NCBI GenBank assembly: GCA_964461135.1
Contig: CAYWTB010000009.1
Span: 1-64,000, forward strand
From: RQOF01 sp964461135
GTDB taxonomy: Bacteria > Calditrichota > Calditrichia > RBG-13-44-9
DNA length: 64,000 nt
Reading direction: 5' to 3'
Shown: piece after piece, positions 26,264 through 36,281 of the stretch
Position numbering within the stretch: position 1 is the first letter of the stretch
How the letters are laid out: the number at the start of each line of letters is the position of its first letter
Made by a program: the position numbers and the translations under genes
Notes under the pieces: model-generated
The model's input: the letters and a program-made list of their open reading frames with translations, nothing else
What the model was told of the DNA's origin: nothing
Databases searched by the model: none

Positions 26264-27236
26264 CAGTAAATCCTAAAAGTTTGACTTCAAGTTCCAGCCA
26301 GATATCAAAACGGCGGTATACAATGTTCTGTACTTCCTGAATCAGCTGATAAATATCTCGGGCAGTGGCCTTATCATAATTGATGATAAAATTGGCATGC
26401 TTGGGAGACACCATAGCCCCTCCAATCCGCAGGCCTTTACAGCCTGCCTGCTCAATCAGTGTTCCGGCAAAATTGCCGGGAGGGCGTTTAAATACACTTC
26501 CGCAGGAACCATAATCCAGGGGCTGCCGGGCGCTGCGCTGGGTCAGATAATTCTCCCTGGACTTCTGCAGCTCGGTTCTGCTTCCATCAATCAACTGCAG
26601 CTGGCATCCCAGCATGATCTTATCCTGCAGCTTATCGGCACGCCGATAAGCAAAGCCGGCATCTTCGCCTTTTATTCGCATAATCTGCCCGTCATAAGTC
26701 ATGGCATCAATAAAAACCACCCGGTCTCCGATTTCCCCCACAAAGGCCCCCGCATTCATGCGCAGCGCTCCGCCCACCGTACCCGGTATTCCGGACATGA
26801 AATCAAGACCGGCAAGCTCCTGCTCCTCACAAAATTCCACCAGTTTCGAGACCAGAACACCGGCGCCGGCATAAACCATCTGAGCATCCCGGGAAAGCTC
26901 GGGACAGCACTGATTCAGTTTAAAAACGATCATATCAATTCCATCATCATGAACCAGAATATTGGATCCGCTTCCCAGGATGTAAACCGGTACCTGCCGC
27001 TGATGGCACAGGGAAAGCATATCCTGCAATTCCTCCCGGTTTGCAGGAACACATAATGCTGTGGCAGGACCACCTACCTTGTAGGTGGTGTAAGATTTCA
27101 GCGGTTCGTTGAGCTTCACCCGTTCCGCATAGTGATTCCACAGTTGAATGGCCATTTCCCGTGCTGTATCAGACTTTTTCATCTTCTCACAATCAGTTTT
27201 TTTGGCGCTGGCCGGTATTTGGTTTTTTTTGACCAT
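26229..27236 (-). CDS. murB: UDP-N-acetylenolpyruvoylglucosamine reductase MurB
   Basis: FAD enzyme that makes UDP-MurNAc using NADPH. It has the FAD segments VGGPATALCVP and SGIPGTVGGALRMNAGA, the catalytic serine in YGSCGSVFKRP and the C-terminal SPKHANFIIN. The spacing fits type II MurB, as in Bacillus. The start is uncertain: the frame opens at 27236 inside murC, while ATG codons at 27182 or slightly later give proteins starting near the conserved region. Confidence 0.93.
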   Translation of the reverse strand: MVKKNQIPASAKKTDCEKMKKSDTAREMAIQLWNHYAERVKLNEPLKSYTTYKVGGPATALCVPANREELQDMLSLCHQRQVPVYILGSGSNILVHDDGIDMIVFKLNQCCPELSRDAQMVYAGAGVLVSKLVEFCEEQELAGLDFMSGIPGTVGGALRMNAGAFVGEIGDRVVFIDAMTYDGQIMRIKGEDAGFAYRRADKLQDKIMLGCQLQLIDGSRTELQKSRENYLTQRSARQPLDYGSCGSVFKRPPGNFAGTLIEQAGCKGLRIGGAMVSPKHANFIINYDKATARDIYQLIQEVQNIVYRRFDIWLELEVKLLGFTDEEEKKVRQPE

Positions 27237-28620
27237 TACCGTTCTTCAAACGGTCAATTAAGGCTTCCCCATACTTCCAGATATCACCTGCACCCAGTGT
27301 AATGACCATATCACCCGGACGTACAATTTTAACAACCGCATCCGGCAAGGCAGTTTTATCCGCCACATAATGTACATCCTTGTGTCCCAGTGACCGGGCC
27401 GTATCTGCAATAAGTTTTCCGTCAATGCCGGGGAGCGGCTGCTCCCGGGCTGGATATACATCGGTGACCACCAGCACATCTACCTGTAAAAAGGCGCGGG
27501 CAAAATCCATGTAAAAATCGCGGGTACGGGAATAGAGATGCGGCTGGAATACTGCCACCAGCCGGCGCTCCGGCCACCCTTTCCGTGCCGCCTGAAGGGT
27601 AGCAGTTATTTCACTGGGATGATGTGCATAATCATCCACCACCATGATGTCCCGCACCTGCGCTTTATGTTCAAATCGCCGGTTGACGCCACTGAATTTT
27701 TCCAGACCTTCCCTGATGCGGTCGAAGGGTATATCCAGTTCCAGTCCCACCGCAATTGCTGCAAGAGCATTCAGAACATTATGCTCTCCGGGAATTTTCA
27801 GATGGATATGTCCCATCTTATAATTCATATAGTTAATGTCAAAAGATATTCCACCATTTTTCGCTTCCACCCCATATGCCTGAATATCTGCCTGTTTGTT
27901 GAATCCATAGGTGGTGATGCTGCGCTGGATTTTACTCAGGATTTCCTGCACACCGGGATTGTCCAGGCACACAATTACCCGCCCATAAAAAGGAACCTTG
28001 TTGGCAAAAGAAACGAAGGAATTCTTTAAATCGTCCAGGTTATCATAACACTCCAGATGATCCGCTTCGATGTTGGTAATTACGGCAATGGTCGGTATCA
28101 GTTTAAGGAATGATTTATCATATTCATCCGCTTCAGCCACCAGAAACTCACTGTCTCCTAATTTGGCGTTGGTGTCCAGCGCTCTCACCCGTCCGCCGAT
28201 GATAAGAGTGGGATCCAGTTCACCCTCACTTAGCACCGCTCCGGTCAGGGAGGTTGTGGTGGTCTTCCCATGGGTTCCGGAAATAGCAATTCCGAACTTC
28301 AGACGCATTAATTCTGCCAGCATTTCAGCCCGTTTGATTACCGGTATCTTCCTCCGGTATGCTTCCCGGACTTCGGGATTATCGGTGGTGACTGCGGAGG
28401 AATACACCAGAACATCGGCATCTTTTACATTCTCCGGAATATGCTTATCCGAGATTTTCACACCGATACGGGTCAGATGATCGGTCACCTCGGTCATATT
28501 TTTGTCCGAACCGCTCACTTTATACCCCAGGTTAACCAGCACTTCGGCAATACCACTCATACCGATACCGCCAATTCCCACAAAATGAATATTTTTAATT
28601 TTTCCCAGGCGTATCTTCAT
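27193..28620 (-). CDS. murC: UDP-N-acetylmuramate-L-alanine ligase MurC
   Basis: Adds L-Ala to UDP-MurNAc, the first amino acid of the peptide stem. The 475 residues have the Rossmann start IHFVGIGGIGMSGIAE, the ATP loop GTHGKTTTTSL (about 114-124), AEADEYD and the DDYAHHPSE motif that distinguishes MurC. It overlaps murG by 26 bases and murB by about 40, as is common in compact dcw clusters. Confidence 0.97.
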   Translation of the reverse strand: MKIRLGKIKNIHFVGIGGIGMSGIAEVLVNLGYKVSGSDKNMTEVTDHLTRIGVKISDKHIPENVKDADVLVYSSAVTTDNPEVREAYRRKIPVIKRAEMLAELMRLKFGIAISGTHGKTTTTSLTGAVLSEGELDPTLIIGGRVRALDTNAKLGDSEFLVAEADEYDKSFLKLIPTIAVITNIEADHLECYDNLDDLKNSFVSFANKVPFYGRVIVCLDNPGVQEILSKIQRSITTYGFNKQADIQAYGVEAKNGGISFDINYMNYKMGHIHLKIPGEHNVLNALAAIAVGLELDIPFDRIREGLEKFSGVNRRFEHKAQVRDIMVVDDYAHHPSEITATLQAARKGWPERRLVAVFQPHLYSRTRDFYMDFARAFLQVDVLVVTDVYPAREQPLPGIDGKLIADTARSLGHKDVHYVADKTALPDAVVKIVRPGDMVITLGAGDIWKYGEALIDRLKNGNGQKKPNTGQRQKN

Positions 28621-29731
28621 GATTTTCTTTCATTAGATGTATAACCTGATCGGCAATATATGCGGCCGCTTCCGGCTGATATATGTCCTTCCATTTTTTT
28701 CCCATTTCAGCAGCTAGTTGTTTATCCTGTAATAATTTTTTTATGGCTGCCCCCAGGTTTTGCTCAAAATTTTCATCTTCTTTCACCATTAACGCCGCAC
28801 CCATTCCGGCGATGGTCTGCGCATTTTTTTCCTGATGACCTGCTGCAGCATACGGGTAGGGAACCAGTATGCAGGGCCTTCCCACCATGGCCAGTTCAGC
28901 CAGGGTAATGGCGCCGGCCCGGCTGATGATGATATCCGCCGCTGAGTAAGCCAGATCCATGGAATCGATATAATCCTTCACCCTGATGTGAGGATGCCGT
29001 GATATCGGCCAGTTCATAACTTCAGAAAAATTACCCTTTCCGGTCTGCCATAAAATCTGGATGTCATAACCACTTACCAACCCACCTGCGATGCGGGACA
29101 TAGCGGTGTTTAATGAGCGGGCACCCTGACTGCCCCCCAGAATGAACAGAACCGGTTTATGCCCATCAAATCCCCAGTGGGCGGTTGCTTTCTCCCTGTC
29201 GTGCAATTTCAGGGAGGTTCGCACTGGTACACCGGCCACGATCACTTTCCCTTTGATTTTCTTAAGATACTGCCTGACGCTATCATACGGGACGCATACT
29301 ATTTCACTGTATCTTGCCAGCAGCCGGGTTGTCACTCCCGGGAAGCTGTCCTGCTCCTGAACCAGAGTGGGAATACCCAGTTTAGCCGCAGAATAAACTA
29401 CCGGTCCGCTGACATAACCACCGGTCCCGACCACCACATCCGGCCGGGTATTTAGCATCAGAAAGAGACTCTGGAACAAACTTACCATAACTTTCAGCGG
29501 AAACAGAACATTCCGTAGGGTAAAATAGCGCTGAAAACCGGATATCCAGATTTTCCGGTAGGGAATGCCCAGGGCAGGCACAATACTGTTTTCAATACCC
29601 TGGTAACCGCCCACGTACAGAATGGTGAAATCACCCTTTTGCTGCAGGGATTCAATAATGGCCAAAGCGGGATAAACATGTCCCCCGGTGCCCCCACCTG
29701 CGAAAACTATTTTACCTGATAGCGGTATCAT
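28595..29731 (-). CDS. murG: Lipid II synthase MurG (GlcNAc transferase)
   Basis: Transfers GlcNAc from UDP-GlcNAc to lipid I on the inner membrane face. The 378 residues begin with the FAGGGTGGHVYPALAI loop and contain the second glycine-rich motif GGSQGARSLN and the donor-site ISRAGAITLAELA. ATG at 29731 overlaps the ftsW stop as ATGA, which suggests coupled translation. Confidence 0.97.
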   Translation of the reverse strand: MIPLSGKIVFAGGGTGGHVYPALAIIESLQQKGDFTILYVGGYQGIENSIVPALGIPYRKIWISGFQRYFTLRNVLFPLKVMVSLFQSLFLMLNTRPDVVVGTGGYVSGPVVYSAAKLGIPTLVQEQDSFPGVTTRLLARYSEIVCVPYDSVRQYLKKIKGKVIVAGVPVRTSLKLHDREKATAHWGFDGHKPVLFILGGSQGARSLNTAMSRIAGGLVSGYDIQILWQTGKGNFSEVMNWPISRHPHIRVKDYIDSMDLAYSAADIIISRAGAITLAELAMVGRPCILVPYPYAAAGHQEKNAQTIAGMGAALMVKEDENFEQNLGAAIKKLLQDKQLAAEMGKKWKDIYQPEAAAYIADQVIHLMKENHEDTPGKN

Positions 29732-30879
29732 TTTATATAACGCAACTTTCTGTTTTTTAAATTCTGCATGGCACGGTTGGCAAACTGATAATTATTTACC
29801 TGCACCTGTGAAAAAGCCCTGGCTGAAATATTCAGGAGCAATCCGGCTGTAATGCTCGATGTAATCATAGAACTTCCGCCATAGCTGATGAAGGGCAAAG
29901 GCAATCCGGTGGGCGGGGCCAGATGAGCGGCAACCATCATGTTGATAAGGGCATAAAGAATGATATTAGCTGTCAATCCGAATGCCATGTATTTACTGAA
30001 TTTATCCGGAATCTTTTTAATGATGAAAATTCCCCGATACATGAGCAGTAGAAATAATACCAGAATAAGAATGGTGCCGATAAATCCCCATTCTTCCCCG
30101 ATGATGGAAAAGATAAAATCCGTATGTGCTTCAGGCAGGAAAAACAACTTCTGATTACTCTGGGCAAAGCCGACTCCGGTTATTCCGCCCGCACCCAGGC
30201 TGATCAGAGACTGGTTAATCTGATAACCTTTACCAAGCAGGTCCGATTCCGGATGTAAAAAAGCAATGATGCGGTCAAATTTATACGATGAAATTTTTAT
30301 CAACAACGCCCCTGCCGGTGCTATCACCATGATGCCGGCCAGGAAAAAGCGAAGGGGTACCGGAGCCACAAACAACATGGACATGCCAATCAGAGTGAGC
30401 ATAAAGGCTGAGCTGAAATCCGGCTGAGCGACGATGAGCCCGGCAAGTAACAGGATATACAATATATGCGGCAGAAAGCCCTGTGAAAAACCGCTCAGAT
30501 ACTGTTCCTTTCGCACCAGTGAATCAGCTAAGAAAATTATGAGAGAAAGCCTGGCAATATCGCTGACCTGTATGTGGAAGAATCCCACATTCATCCATCT
30601 CCCGGATCCGCTGGCATGTAAATAGACAAGCAGAGATAGACTGATCAAAATCAGTACCCAGCTTTTCCGCTGCAATTTTTCATAGGGAAATTTATAGGCA
30701 ACAATCATACAGATAATTCCGCTGAAAACCCATAACAGCTGCCGTTTGAGATAAAAGAGATGGTCATGACGGAATTTGTCCGCATAAAATGCGCTTGCAC
30801 TGTAAACCATGATGATCCCAAAGGCCATCAGCCCCAGAACAGTGTAAAAAATCCAGTAATCAAGCTGGTTTCGATGCAT
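29728..30879 (-). CDS. ftsW: Septal peptidoglycan polymerase FtsW
   Basis: SEDS-family glycosyltransferase that polymerises lipid II at the septum together with FtsI. The 383 residues have about ten membrane helices, the large extracellular loop containing SLISLGAGGITGVGFAQSNQ and the PLPFISYGGSS motif near the end. Start ATG overlaps the murD stop (TGATG). It lies between murD and murG as in classical dcw clusters. Confidence 0.96.
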   Translation of the reverse strand: MHRNQLDYWIFYTVLGLMAFGIIMVYSASAFYADKFRHDHLFYLKRQLLWVFSGIICMIVAYKFPYEKLQRKSWVLILISLSLLVYLHASGSGRWMNVGFFHIQVSDIARLSLIIFLADSLVRKEQYLSGFSQGFLPHILYILLLAGLIVAQPDFSSAFMLTLIGMSMLFVAPVPLRFFLAGIMVIAPAGALLIKISSYKFDRIIAFLHPESDLLGKGYQINQSLISLGAGGITGVGFAQSNQKLFFLPEAHTDFIFSIIGEEWGFIGTILILVLFLLLMYRGIFIIKKIPDKFSKYMAFGLTANIILYALINMMVAAHLAPPTGLPLPFISYGGSSMITSSITAGLLLNISARAFSQVQVNNYQFANRAMQNLKNRKLRYIK

Positions 30880-32255
30880 CAGTCCAGATTCTCAACTATT
30901 TTTTTAAATTGCCGGCCGCGGTCTTCATAATCCCGGAACATGTCAAAACTGGAGCATGCCGGAGACAGCAGCACAATCTCATTTTTTCGGGCAACCTGAA
31001 ACGCTTTCCTAATTGCGTCCTGCAGATTATCAGCCCTTAGCAGGGGCACGATCCCTTGCCAGGCCTTTTCCATCCGATCTGCAGCCTGGCCGATAAGAAT
31101 GGCGGTTTTTACCCGATCTTTCAACAGGTGATTAATTTTCGAGAAGTCACCCCCCTTATCCTTCCCTCCGGCGATCAGAATAATTTTATCGTCAAAGCTT
31201 TTTAATGCGTAACTCAGCGAATCCACACTGGTGGCTTTGGAATCATTGATGAAGGTGACATGATTCAGAACACGCACCAATTCCAGGCGATGTTCTATTC
31301 CTTTGAATTTACAGAGTTCCTTGGCAATTATTTTTTCCGGCACCTCCTGCAGGGAGGCAATAAGCGCTGCCACCATCATGTTGTAGCGATTGTGAGGACC
31401 TCGCAGATAGATATTCTTCAGATAAACATGCTCCTCTTCACCGGCCAGGCGGATAATGATCTTCTCATTTACCCAGTATACTCCCTCCCGGGAGTGAGGC
31501 TGCAGACTGAATACAAGTTTTTTGGGTATGGCCTTCCGCAAAGATTTCTTTAAATAATTATCATCGATATTATAAATCAGATAATCCGATTCCGTCATAT
31601 TTTTCAGGATATTCATCTTGGCCTGCGCATAGGCTTCAAAATCCGGATAACGATCCAAGTGATTAGGTGTAAGATTCATGATCACTGCAATACGGGGATG
31701 GAAACTATAGATTGTTTCCAGTTGAAAACTGCTGATTTCCAGAATCACCACGTGCTTGCTGGAGCAGTTGAGAACATGTTCTGAAAAGGGAACACCAATG
31801 TTGCCGGCAACAATGGTTGAGGGATCCCATTTTTTCAGGATCTCTCCGCTCAGGGTGGTGGTGGTTGTTTTTCCATTGGAGCCGGTGATGGCAAAAATCG
31901 GAGAATGACAGAACCAGGAGGAAACTTCTATTTCACCCACAATGGGTATTGCTTTCTTTTGTGCCCTGCCCAGAACCGGGATATCCAGGGGGAGGCCGGG
32001 ACTGATACATATTAGGTCGCTCTGCAGAATCCTGTCACTGTGCCCGCCCGTCTCCAGCTCTATTCCCAGGCGTTCAAGCTCCTGCCGGTCAAGGGAAAGC
32101 ATGTCCGCCGGTTTGACATCGCTCAGCAGCACGGAAGCGCCTTCCCTGGCAATGAGTTTGGACACCGCAATGCCGCTGCGAGCTGCTCCCAGTACTGCCA
32201 CCCGGGAACCTGCAATATTTTTTTTATTCTCTTCGGCGTTTCGACCTATTATCAC
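30879..32255 (-). CDS. murD: UDP-N-acetylmuramoylalanine-D-glutamate ligase MurD
   Basis: Adds D-Glu to UDP-MurNAc-L-Ala. The 458-residue Mur ligase has VLGAARSGIAVSKL near the N-terminus, the ATP loop ITGSNGKTTTTTL, the NHLDRYPDF segment and the C-terminal domain with LIAGGKDKGGDF and LLSPACSSFDMF, both typical of MurD. Start is a GTG at 32255 with GGAGA nine bases upstream. Confidence 0.97.
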   Translation of the reverse strand: MIIGRNAEENKKNIAGSRVAVLGAARSGIAVSKLIAREGASVLLSDVKPADMLSLDRQELERLGIELETGGHSDRILQSDLICISPGLPLDIPVLGRAQKKAIPIVGEIEVSSWFCHSPIFAITGSNGKTTTTTLSGEILKKWDPSTIVAGNIGVPFSEHVLNCSSKHVVILEISSFQLETIYSFHPRIAVIMNLTPNHLDRYPDFEAYAQAKMNILKNMTESDYLIYNIDDNYLKKSLRKAIPKKLVFSLQPHSREGVYWVNEKIIIRLAGEEEHVYLKNIYLRGPHNRYNMMVAALIASLQEVPEKIIAKELCKFKGIEHRLELVRVLNHVTFINDSKATSVDSLSYALKSFDDKIILIAGGKDKGGDFSKINHLLKDRVKTAILIGQAADRMEKAWQGIVPLLRADNLQDAIRKAFQVARKNEIVLLSPACSSFDMFRDYEDRGRQFKKIVENLD

Positions 32256-32285
32256 GCGTTTATCTCCATAAACCGGATTGTCAGT

Positions 32286-33395
32286 TTATCTCACCTTGAA
32301 GGTGGTGAGGGTCAACAAAGCTAGCAGAATGCCGATAATCCAAAGCCGTGTGACTACCTTGGACTCATGCCAGCCTTTGAGCTCAAAGTGATGATGCAAT
32401 GGGGCCATTTTAAATATGCGCCTCCCCGTCCCGAACTTCTTTTTGGTATATTTATAGTAGCTTGTTTGAATGATAACTGAGAGGGTTTCCGCTACGAAAA
32501 CGCCTCCGATCAGAATCAACAGGATTTCTTTTTTCAGCAGCACGGAAATTGCACCCAGCGTACTGCCCAGAGCCAGTGCCCCGGTGTCCCCCATAAAGAC
32601 CTCAGCCGGGTAAGCATTGTACCAGAGAAAACCCATGGCTGCTCCCACCACCGCCAGACAATATACGGCAAGCTCACCGGATCCCGGAAGATAAATGATG
32701 TTCAGATAATCGCTGAAATTGACATTTCCGGTTACATAGCTCATGCCGGCAAAGGCCAGCATGGCAATCGCAATAAGACCGGTAGCCAGTCCGTCCAGTC
32801 CGTCAGAAAGGTTTACTGCATTGGAGGTACCGGTAATTACAAAGATAACCATCGGTATGTAAAACCACCCGAAATCAATTTCCAGATTCTTGAAAAATGG
32901 CATACTGGTATTGGAATTGATACCCTGCATGATGTAGTTTGAATTAAAGAAAATCGTACCTCCGACATATAATCCGAGAATAATCTGACCGGCCAGTTTA
33001 TATCTGCCGATAAGCCCCTTTTTCATTTTCTTTACAACCTTCAGATAATCATCCAGAAATCCCACCATTCCCATCCATAAAGTGGAAACGAACATCAGTT
33101 GAATATAAAAATTCGATAATTTTGCCCAGAGAATGACACCCAGGCTTACTCCAACCAGAATTATAATGCCACCCATGGTAGGCGTGCCGGATTTTATCAG
33201 ATGAGATTGCGGACCGTCACCGCGAATTTCTTCTCCAATCTGATTTTTCTTAAGTATCCGTATTATCCGGGGCCCTATAAACAGGCTGAAAATCAACGCA
33301 GTAATAGCCGCGAGCGCCGCCCGCACCGTGATATAACGGAACAGATTGAATCCGAAGTAGAAATCTTTAAGTTCGTAAAGCAGATCTCCCAGCAT
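32286..33395 (-). CDS. mraY: Phospho-MurNAc-pentapeptide transferase MraY
   Basis: Moves phospho-MurNAc-pentapeptide onto undecaprenyl phosphate to make lipid I. The 369-residue membrane protein has about ten helices, SHLIKSGTPTMGG in the first cytoplasmic loop, VNLSDGLDGLATG with the magnesium-binding aspartates, and APLHHHFELKGW near the C-terminus. It begins two bases after murF. Confidence 0.97.
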   Translation of the reverse strand: MLGDLLYELKDFYFGFNLFRYITVRAALAAITALIFSLFIGPRIIRILKKNQIGEEIRGDGPQSHLIKSGTPTMGGIIILVGVSLGVILWAKLSNFYIQLMFVSTLWMGMVGFLDDYLKVVKKMKKGLIGRYKLAGQIILGLYVGGTIFFNSNYIMQGINSNTSMPFFKNLEIDFGWFYIPMVIFVITGTSNAVNLSDGLDGLATGLIAIAMLAFAGMSYVTGNVNFSDYLNIIYLPGSGELAVYCLAVVGAAMGFLWYNAYPAEVFMGDTGALALGSTLGAISVLLKKEILLILIGGVFVAETLSVIIQTSYYKYTKKKFGTGRRIFKMAPLHHHFELKGWHESKVVTRLWIIGILLALLTLTTFKVR

Positions 33396-33397
33396 AA

Positions 33398-34786
33398 CTA
33401 TCCCCGAATCTCAAATAAAGTCAGCACTTTTTCCACTGCTATCCCTCTCGATCCTTTCAGCAGTACAATATCACCGCTATTCAGCATTTCGGATAATTTC
33501 TGTGCGGTTTCCTCATGGGTGAGGTAAAAAAATGATTCCACTTGTGTATCAGGCGGGTTTTTCAATTCTTCATAAATAAACCGGCTGTAATTCCCCAGGC
33601 AGAGGACCGCCTGAATATCTTTATCCGCAAGATAGCGGCCAATCTGACGGTGTTCTTCCTCACTCATCTCACCTAACTCCAGCATGTCTCCCAGCACCAG
33701 TAATTTTTTGCCTTCATCCCTAACGGGTAAATCACACAAATAATCTATGGCGGCCCGTAGCGATTCAGGATTGGAATTATAGGTATCATTAATGATCATA
33801 ATCCCGTCATGGTAAGTTACAGCCATGCGTTTGTCCTGAGCCTGAACCGATTCCAGGCCGGCTTTCACTTCTTCCGGAGAAATGCCTGCATCCAGTCCCA
33901 TACTTCCGGCCAGCAGCGCATTCATGAACTGCTGCCGGCCGGGAATTTTCAGTCTGATCTCAGGGCTATGATTGATGCGGAGTCGAACATGGCCCTGTTC
34001 ATCCGCTCCCAGAAATTCACCCTGATAATCGGTTCCCGTCCTCAATCCGCAGGTTCTGGTTACTAACCGGCTATTCTTATAATTCCTGAGATATGTATCT
34101 TCTGTATTAAGATAAATGCAGGTTCCTTTCTTCATGGTATCAAACAGGGATTTTTTCTCTTCATAAATAGCCTCTTTTGATCCGAAAAATCCAATGTGAC
34201 CACTGCCGATATTGGTGATAACCGCATGAGTGGGCTGCACGATATGTGCAAGTGCGGCAATTTCTCCCGGTCGATTGGTACCCAGTTCCACCACGGCCAC
34301 ACCGGTTTCACCGGAGATTTGCAGTAGTGTCAGCGGGACACCGATAAAATTATTCATATTTTTATTAGTCCTGGACACCCGGCAGGTTGCATTCAGTACC
34401 GTCGCCAGCATCTCTTTAGTTGTTGTTTTTCCTGTAGAACCGGTTATAGCATACACCGGAATATTGAACTTCATGCGATACCACCCGGCAAATTCCATCA
34501 GAAATCTTACAGTGTCCGATACATAGATAATGCCGATCCTAGCTTCCAGCATTTTTACCTTATGCTCATTGGATACCACCAGCAGTGAGGCCCCTGCATT
34601 TAGCGCATCGGCGGCAAAATCATGACCATCATACCGATCCCCCGGGATGGCGATAAAAAGATCCCCCGAACGAATGACCCGTGAATCGATAGAAATATTC
34701 GTTATCATAAAATCGTGGGACAAGCCCACCACCTTGTGGGCTGTCCCGGATATTTCAAGAAATTTGTTTAGTCTTACACTTTCCAT
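33398..34786 (-). CDS. murF: UDP-MurNAc-tripeptide D-Ala-D-Ala ligase MurF
   Basis: Adds D-Ala-D-Ala to complete the pentapeptide. The ATG at 34786 is chosen (MESVRLNKFL), 22 bases after murE and preceded by an AGG; the long upstream frame is a shadow of murE. The 462 residues have the ATP loop ITGSTGKTTTKEM, the ELGTNRPGEIAAL segment and NDTYNSNPES, which is characteristic of MurF. No ddl gene is present in this cluster to supply the dipeptide. Confidence 0.96.
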   Translation of the reverse strand: MESVRLNKFLEISGTAHKVVGLSHDFMITNISIDSRVIRSGDLFIAIPGDRYDGHDFAADALNAGASLLVVSNEHKVKMLEARIGIIYVSDTVRFLMEFAGWYRMKFNIPVYAITGSTGKTTTKEMLATVLNATCRVSRTNKNMNNFIGVPLTLLQISGETGVAVVELGTNRPGEIAALAHIVQPTHAVITNIGSGHIGFFGSKEAIYEEKKSLFDTMKKGTCIYLNTEDTYLRNYKNSRLVTRTCGLRTGTDYQGEFLGADEQGHVRLRINHSPEIRLKIPGRQQFMNALLAGSMGLDAGISPEEVKAGLESVQAQDKRMAVTYHDGIMIINDTYNSNPESLRAAIDYLCDLPVRDEGKKLLVLGDMLELGEMSEEEHRQIGRYLADKDIQAVLCLGNYSRFIYEELKNPPDTQVESFFYLTHEETAQKLSEMLNSGDIVLLKGSRGIAVEKVLTLFEIRG

Positions 34787-34808
34787 GGCAACCTGTCTGA
34801 TTGAACGT

Positions 34809-36281
34809 TCAGCCGGAAAAAACCTTTCCCTTTGTTTCAAAATATTCCCGTACCACCTCATGATCATCAAAATGATAACGGTTTTCCTGTATCTCCTGGT
34901 ATGTCTCATGGCCCTTTCCCGCAATGACCACACAATCCTCATCCTGTGCCATATCCAGAGCCGTCCGGATGGCCTCTTTCCTGTCCACAATAACCATTAC
35001 CCTGGATTGGTCCGAGATTCCGGCTACTATTTCATCTATAATTAACTCCGGATCCTCCGTGCGGGGATTATCATTGGTCAGAATTATCTGATCAGCAAAA
35101 TCCTCTGCAGCTTTTCCCATGGAGGGCCTCTTGCCGCGGTCACGGTCCCCTCCTGCTCCGAAAACGACAATCAGATTCCTGGGCCGGGTTACCCACACCG
35201 CTCTTAAAATGTTGTACAGCGACTCCGGGGTATGGGCATAGTCAATATAGACCGAATATCCTGCTGGCACCGGAATGGCTTCGCAACGTCCCGGTACCCG
35301 CAGCAGGTTTTCAATGCCGGTGCTGATAAATTCATCCTGGATCCCCAGACTGACGGCCAGGGCGGCTGCGGCCATTATGTTATAAATATTGAAATCTCCC
35401 AGAAACGCGGTGCGAACCGTGAGGTTTCCGGAAGGAATCTTCACAGACAATATCATACCGCTTTTATCCGCCTGATGTGTGATATAAGAAACCGTGGAAT
35501 CCTGGTTAGTCATAGAGAATGTAAACACCTCACCCCCGGTTTTTTCTTTAATCCGGGAGGTGTAACTATCATCAGCATTTAAAATCACCCTTTGATGCTC
35601 GTTCATTTTCTCAAAAAGTTTTCGCTTAGCCAGGAAATAGTTCTCCATGGTTTGATGAAAATCCAGATGGTCCCGTCCCAGATTGGTAAAGACAGCGGCG
35701 GTATATTGAATATCTTCGACCCTGTGAAGACTGAGAGCATGGGATGATACTTCCATAACCGCACTCTTCATCCGGTGAGCAACCAGGTAATCGAACAGGC
35801 GGAATATATCCAGGGCCTCGGGCGTCGTCCGTTCCGCAGGTGACCAGTTTTCGCCGTCATAGGTTTCAACCGTGGTAATCAGACCGGGCCACCAATGGGC
35901 CGCTTCAAGTATGGAATGAATGAGGTAAGCCGTGGTGGTTTTACCGGTGGTCCCTGTAATACCGATTATTTTCAGCTTACGATCCGGATTATGGAAAAAT
36001 AACCGGGCAATCCGAGACAACGCTCTTCTGGTACTGTTTACAGTTACAATAGTCGATCCGGCAAGATCTGTTTCCTGTTCAACAAAAAATACACGCGCTC
36101 CTTTTTGGTAGGCGTGATGGACAAACCGGTGTCCGTCTGTGCGAAAACCAGGGATGGCCACAAAAGCATGATCCTTTTCCACTTTCCTGGAGTCATACTG
36201 GATATCTGCAACGAAGCGGTCCAGCGGTCCGGAGACTTCCTTTACATTAATTTTTCGCAGCATGTCAGCCAATTTCATCAT
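34809..36281 (-). CDS. murE: UDP-MurNAc-tripeptide synthetase MurE, meso-DAP type
   Basis: Adds the third amino acid of the stem peptide. The 490 residues have the ATP loop GTTGKTTTAYL, the YAHTPESL segment and DNPRTEDP. DNPR is the motif that goes with meso-diaminopimelate, so the wall is probably of the A1-gamma type usual in Gram-negative bacteria. The start overlaps the ftsI stop as ATGA. Confidence 0.97.
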   Translation of the reverse strand: MMKLADMLRKINVKEVSGPLDRFVADIQYDSRKVEKDHAFVAIPGFRTDGHRFVHHAYQKGARVFFVEQETDLAGSTIVTVNSTRRALSRIARLFFHNPDRKLKIIGITGTTGKTTTAYLIHSILEAAHWWPGLITTVETYDGENWSPAERTTPEALDIFRLFDYLVAHRMKSAVMEVSSHALSLHRVEDIQYTAAVFTNLGRDHLDFHQTMENYFLAKRKLFEKMNEHQRVILNADDSYTSRIKEKTGGEVFTFSMTNQDSTVSYITHQADKSGMILSVKIPSGNLTVRTAFLGDFNIYNIMAAAALAVSLGIQDEFISTGIENLLRVPGRCEAIPVPAGYSVYIDYAHTPESLYNILRAVWVTRPRNLIVVFGAGGDRDRGKRPSMGKAAEDFADQIILTNDNPRTEDPELIIDEIVAGISDQSRVMVIVDRKEAIRTALDMAQDEDCVVIAGKGHETYQEIQENRYHFDDHEVVREYFETKGKVFSG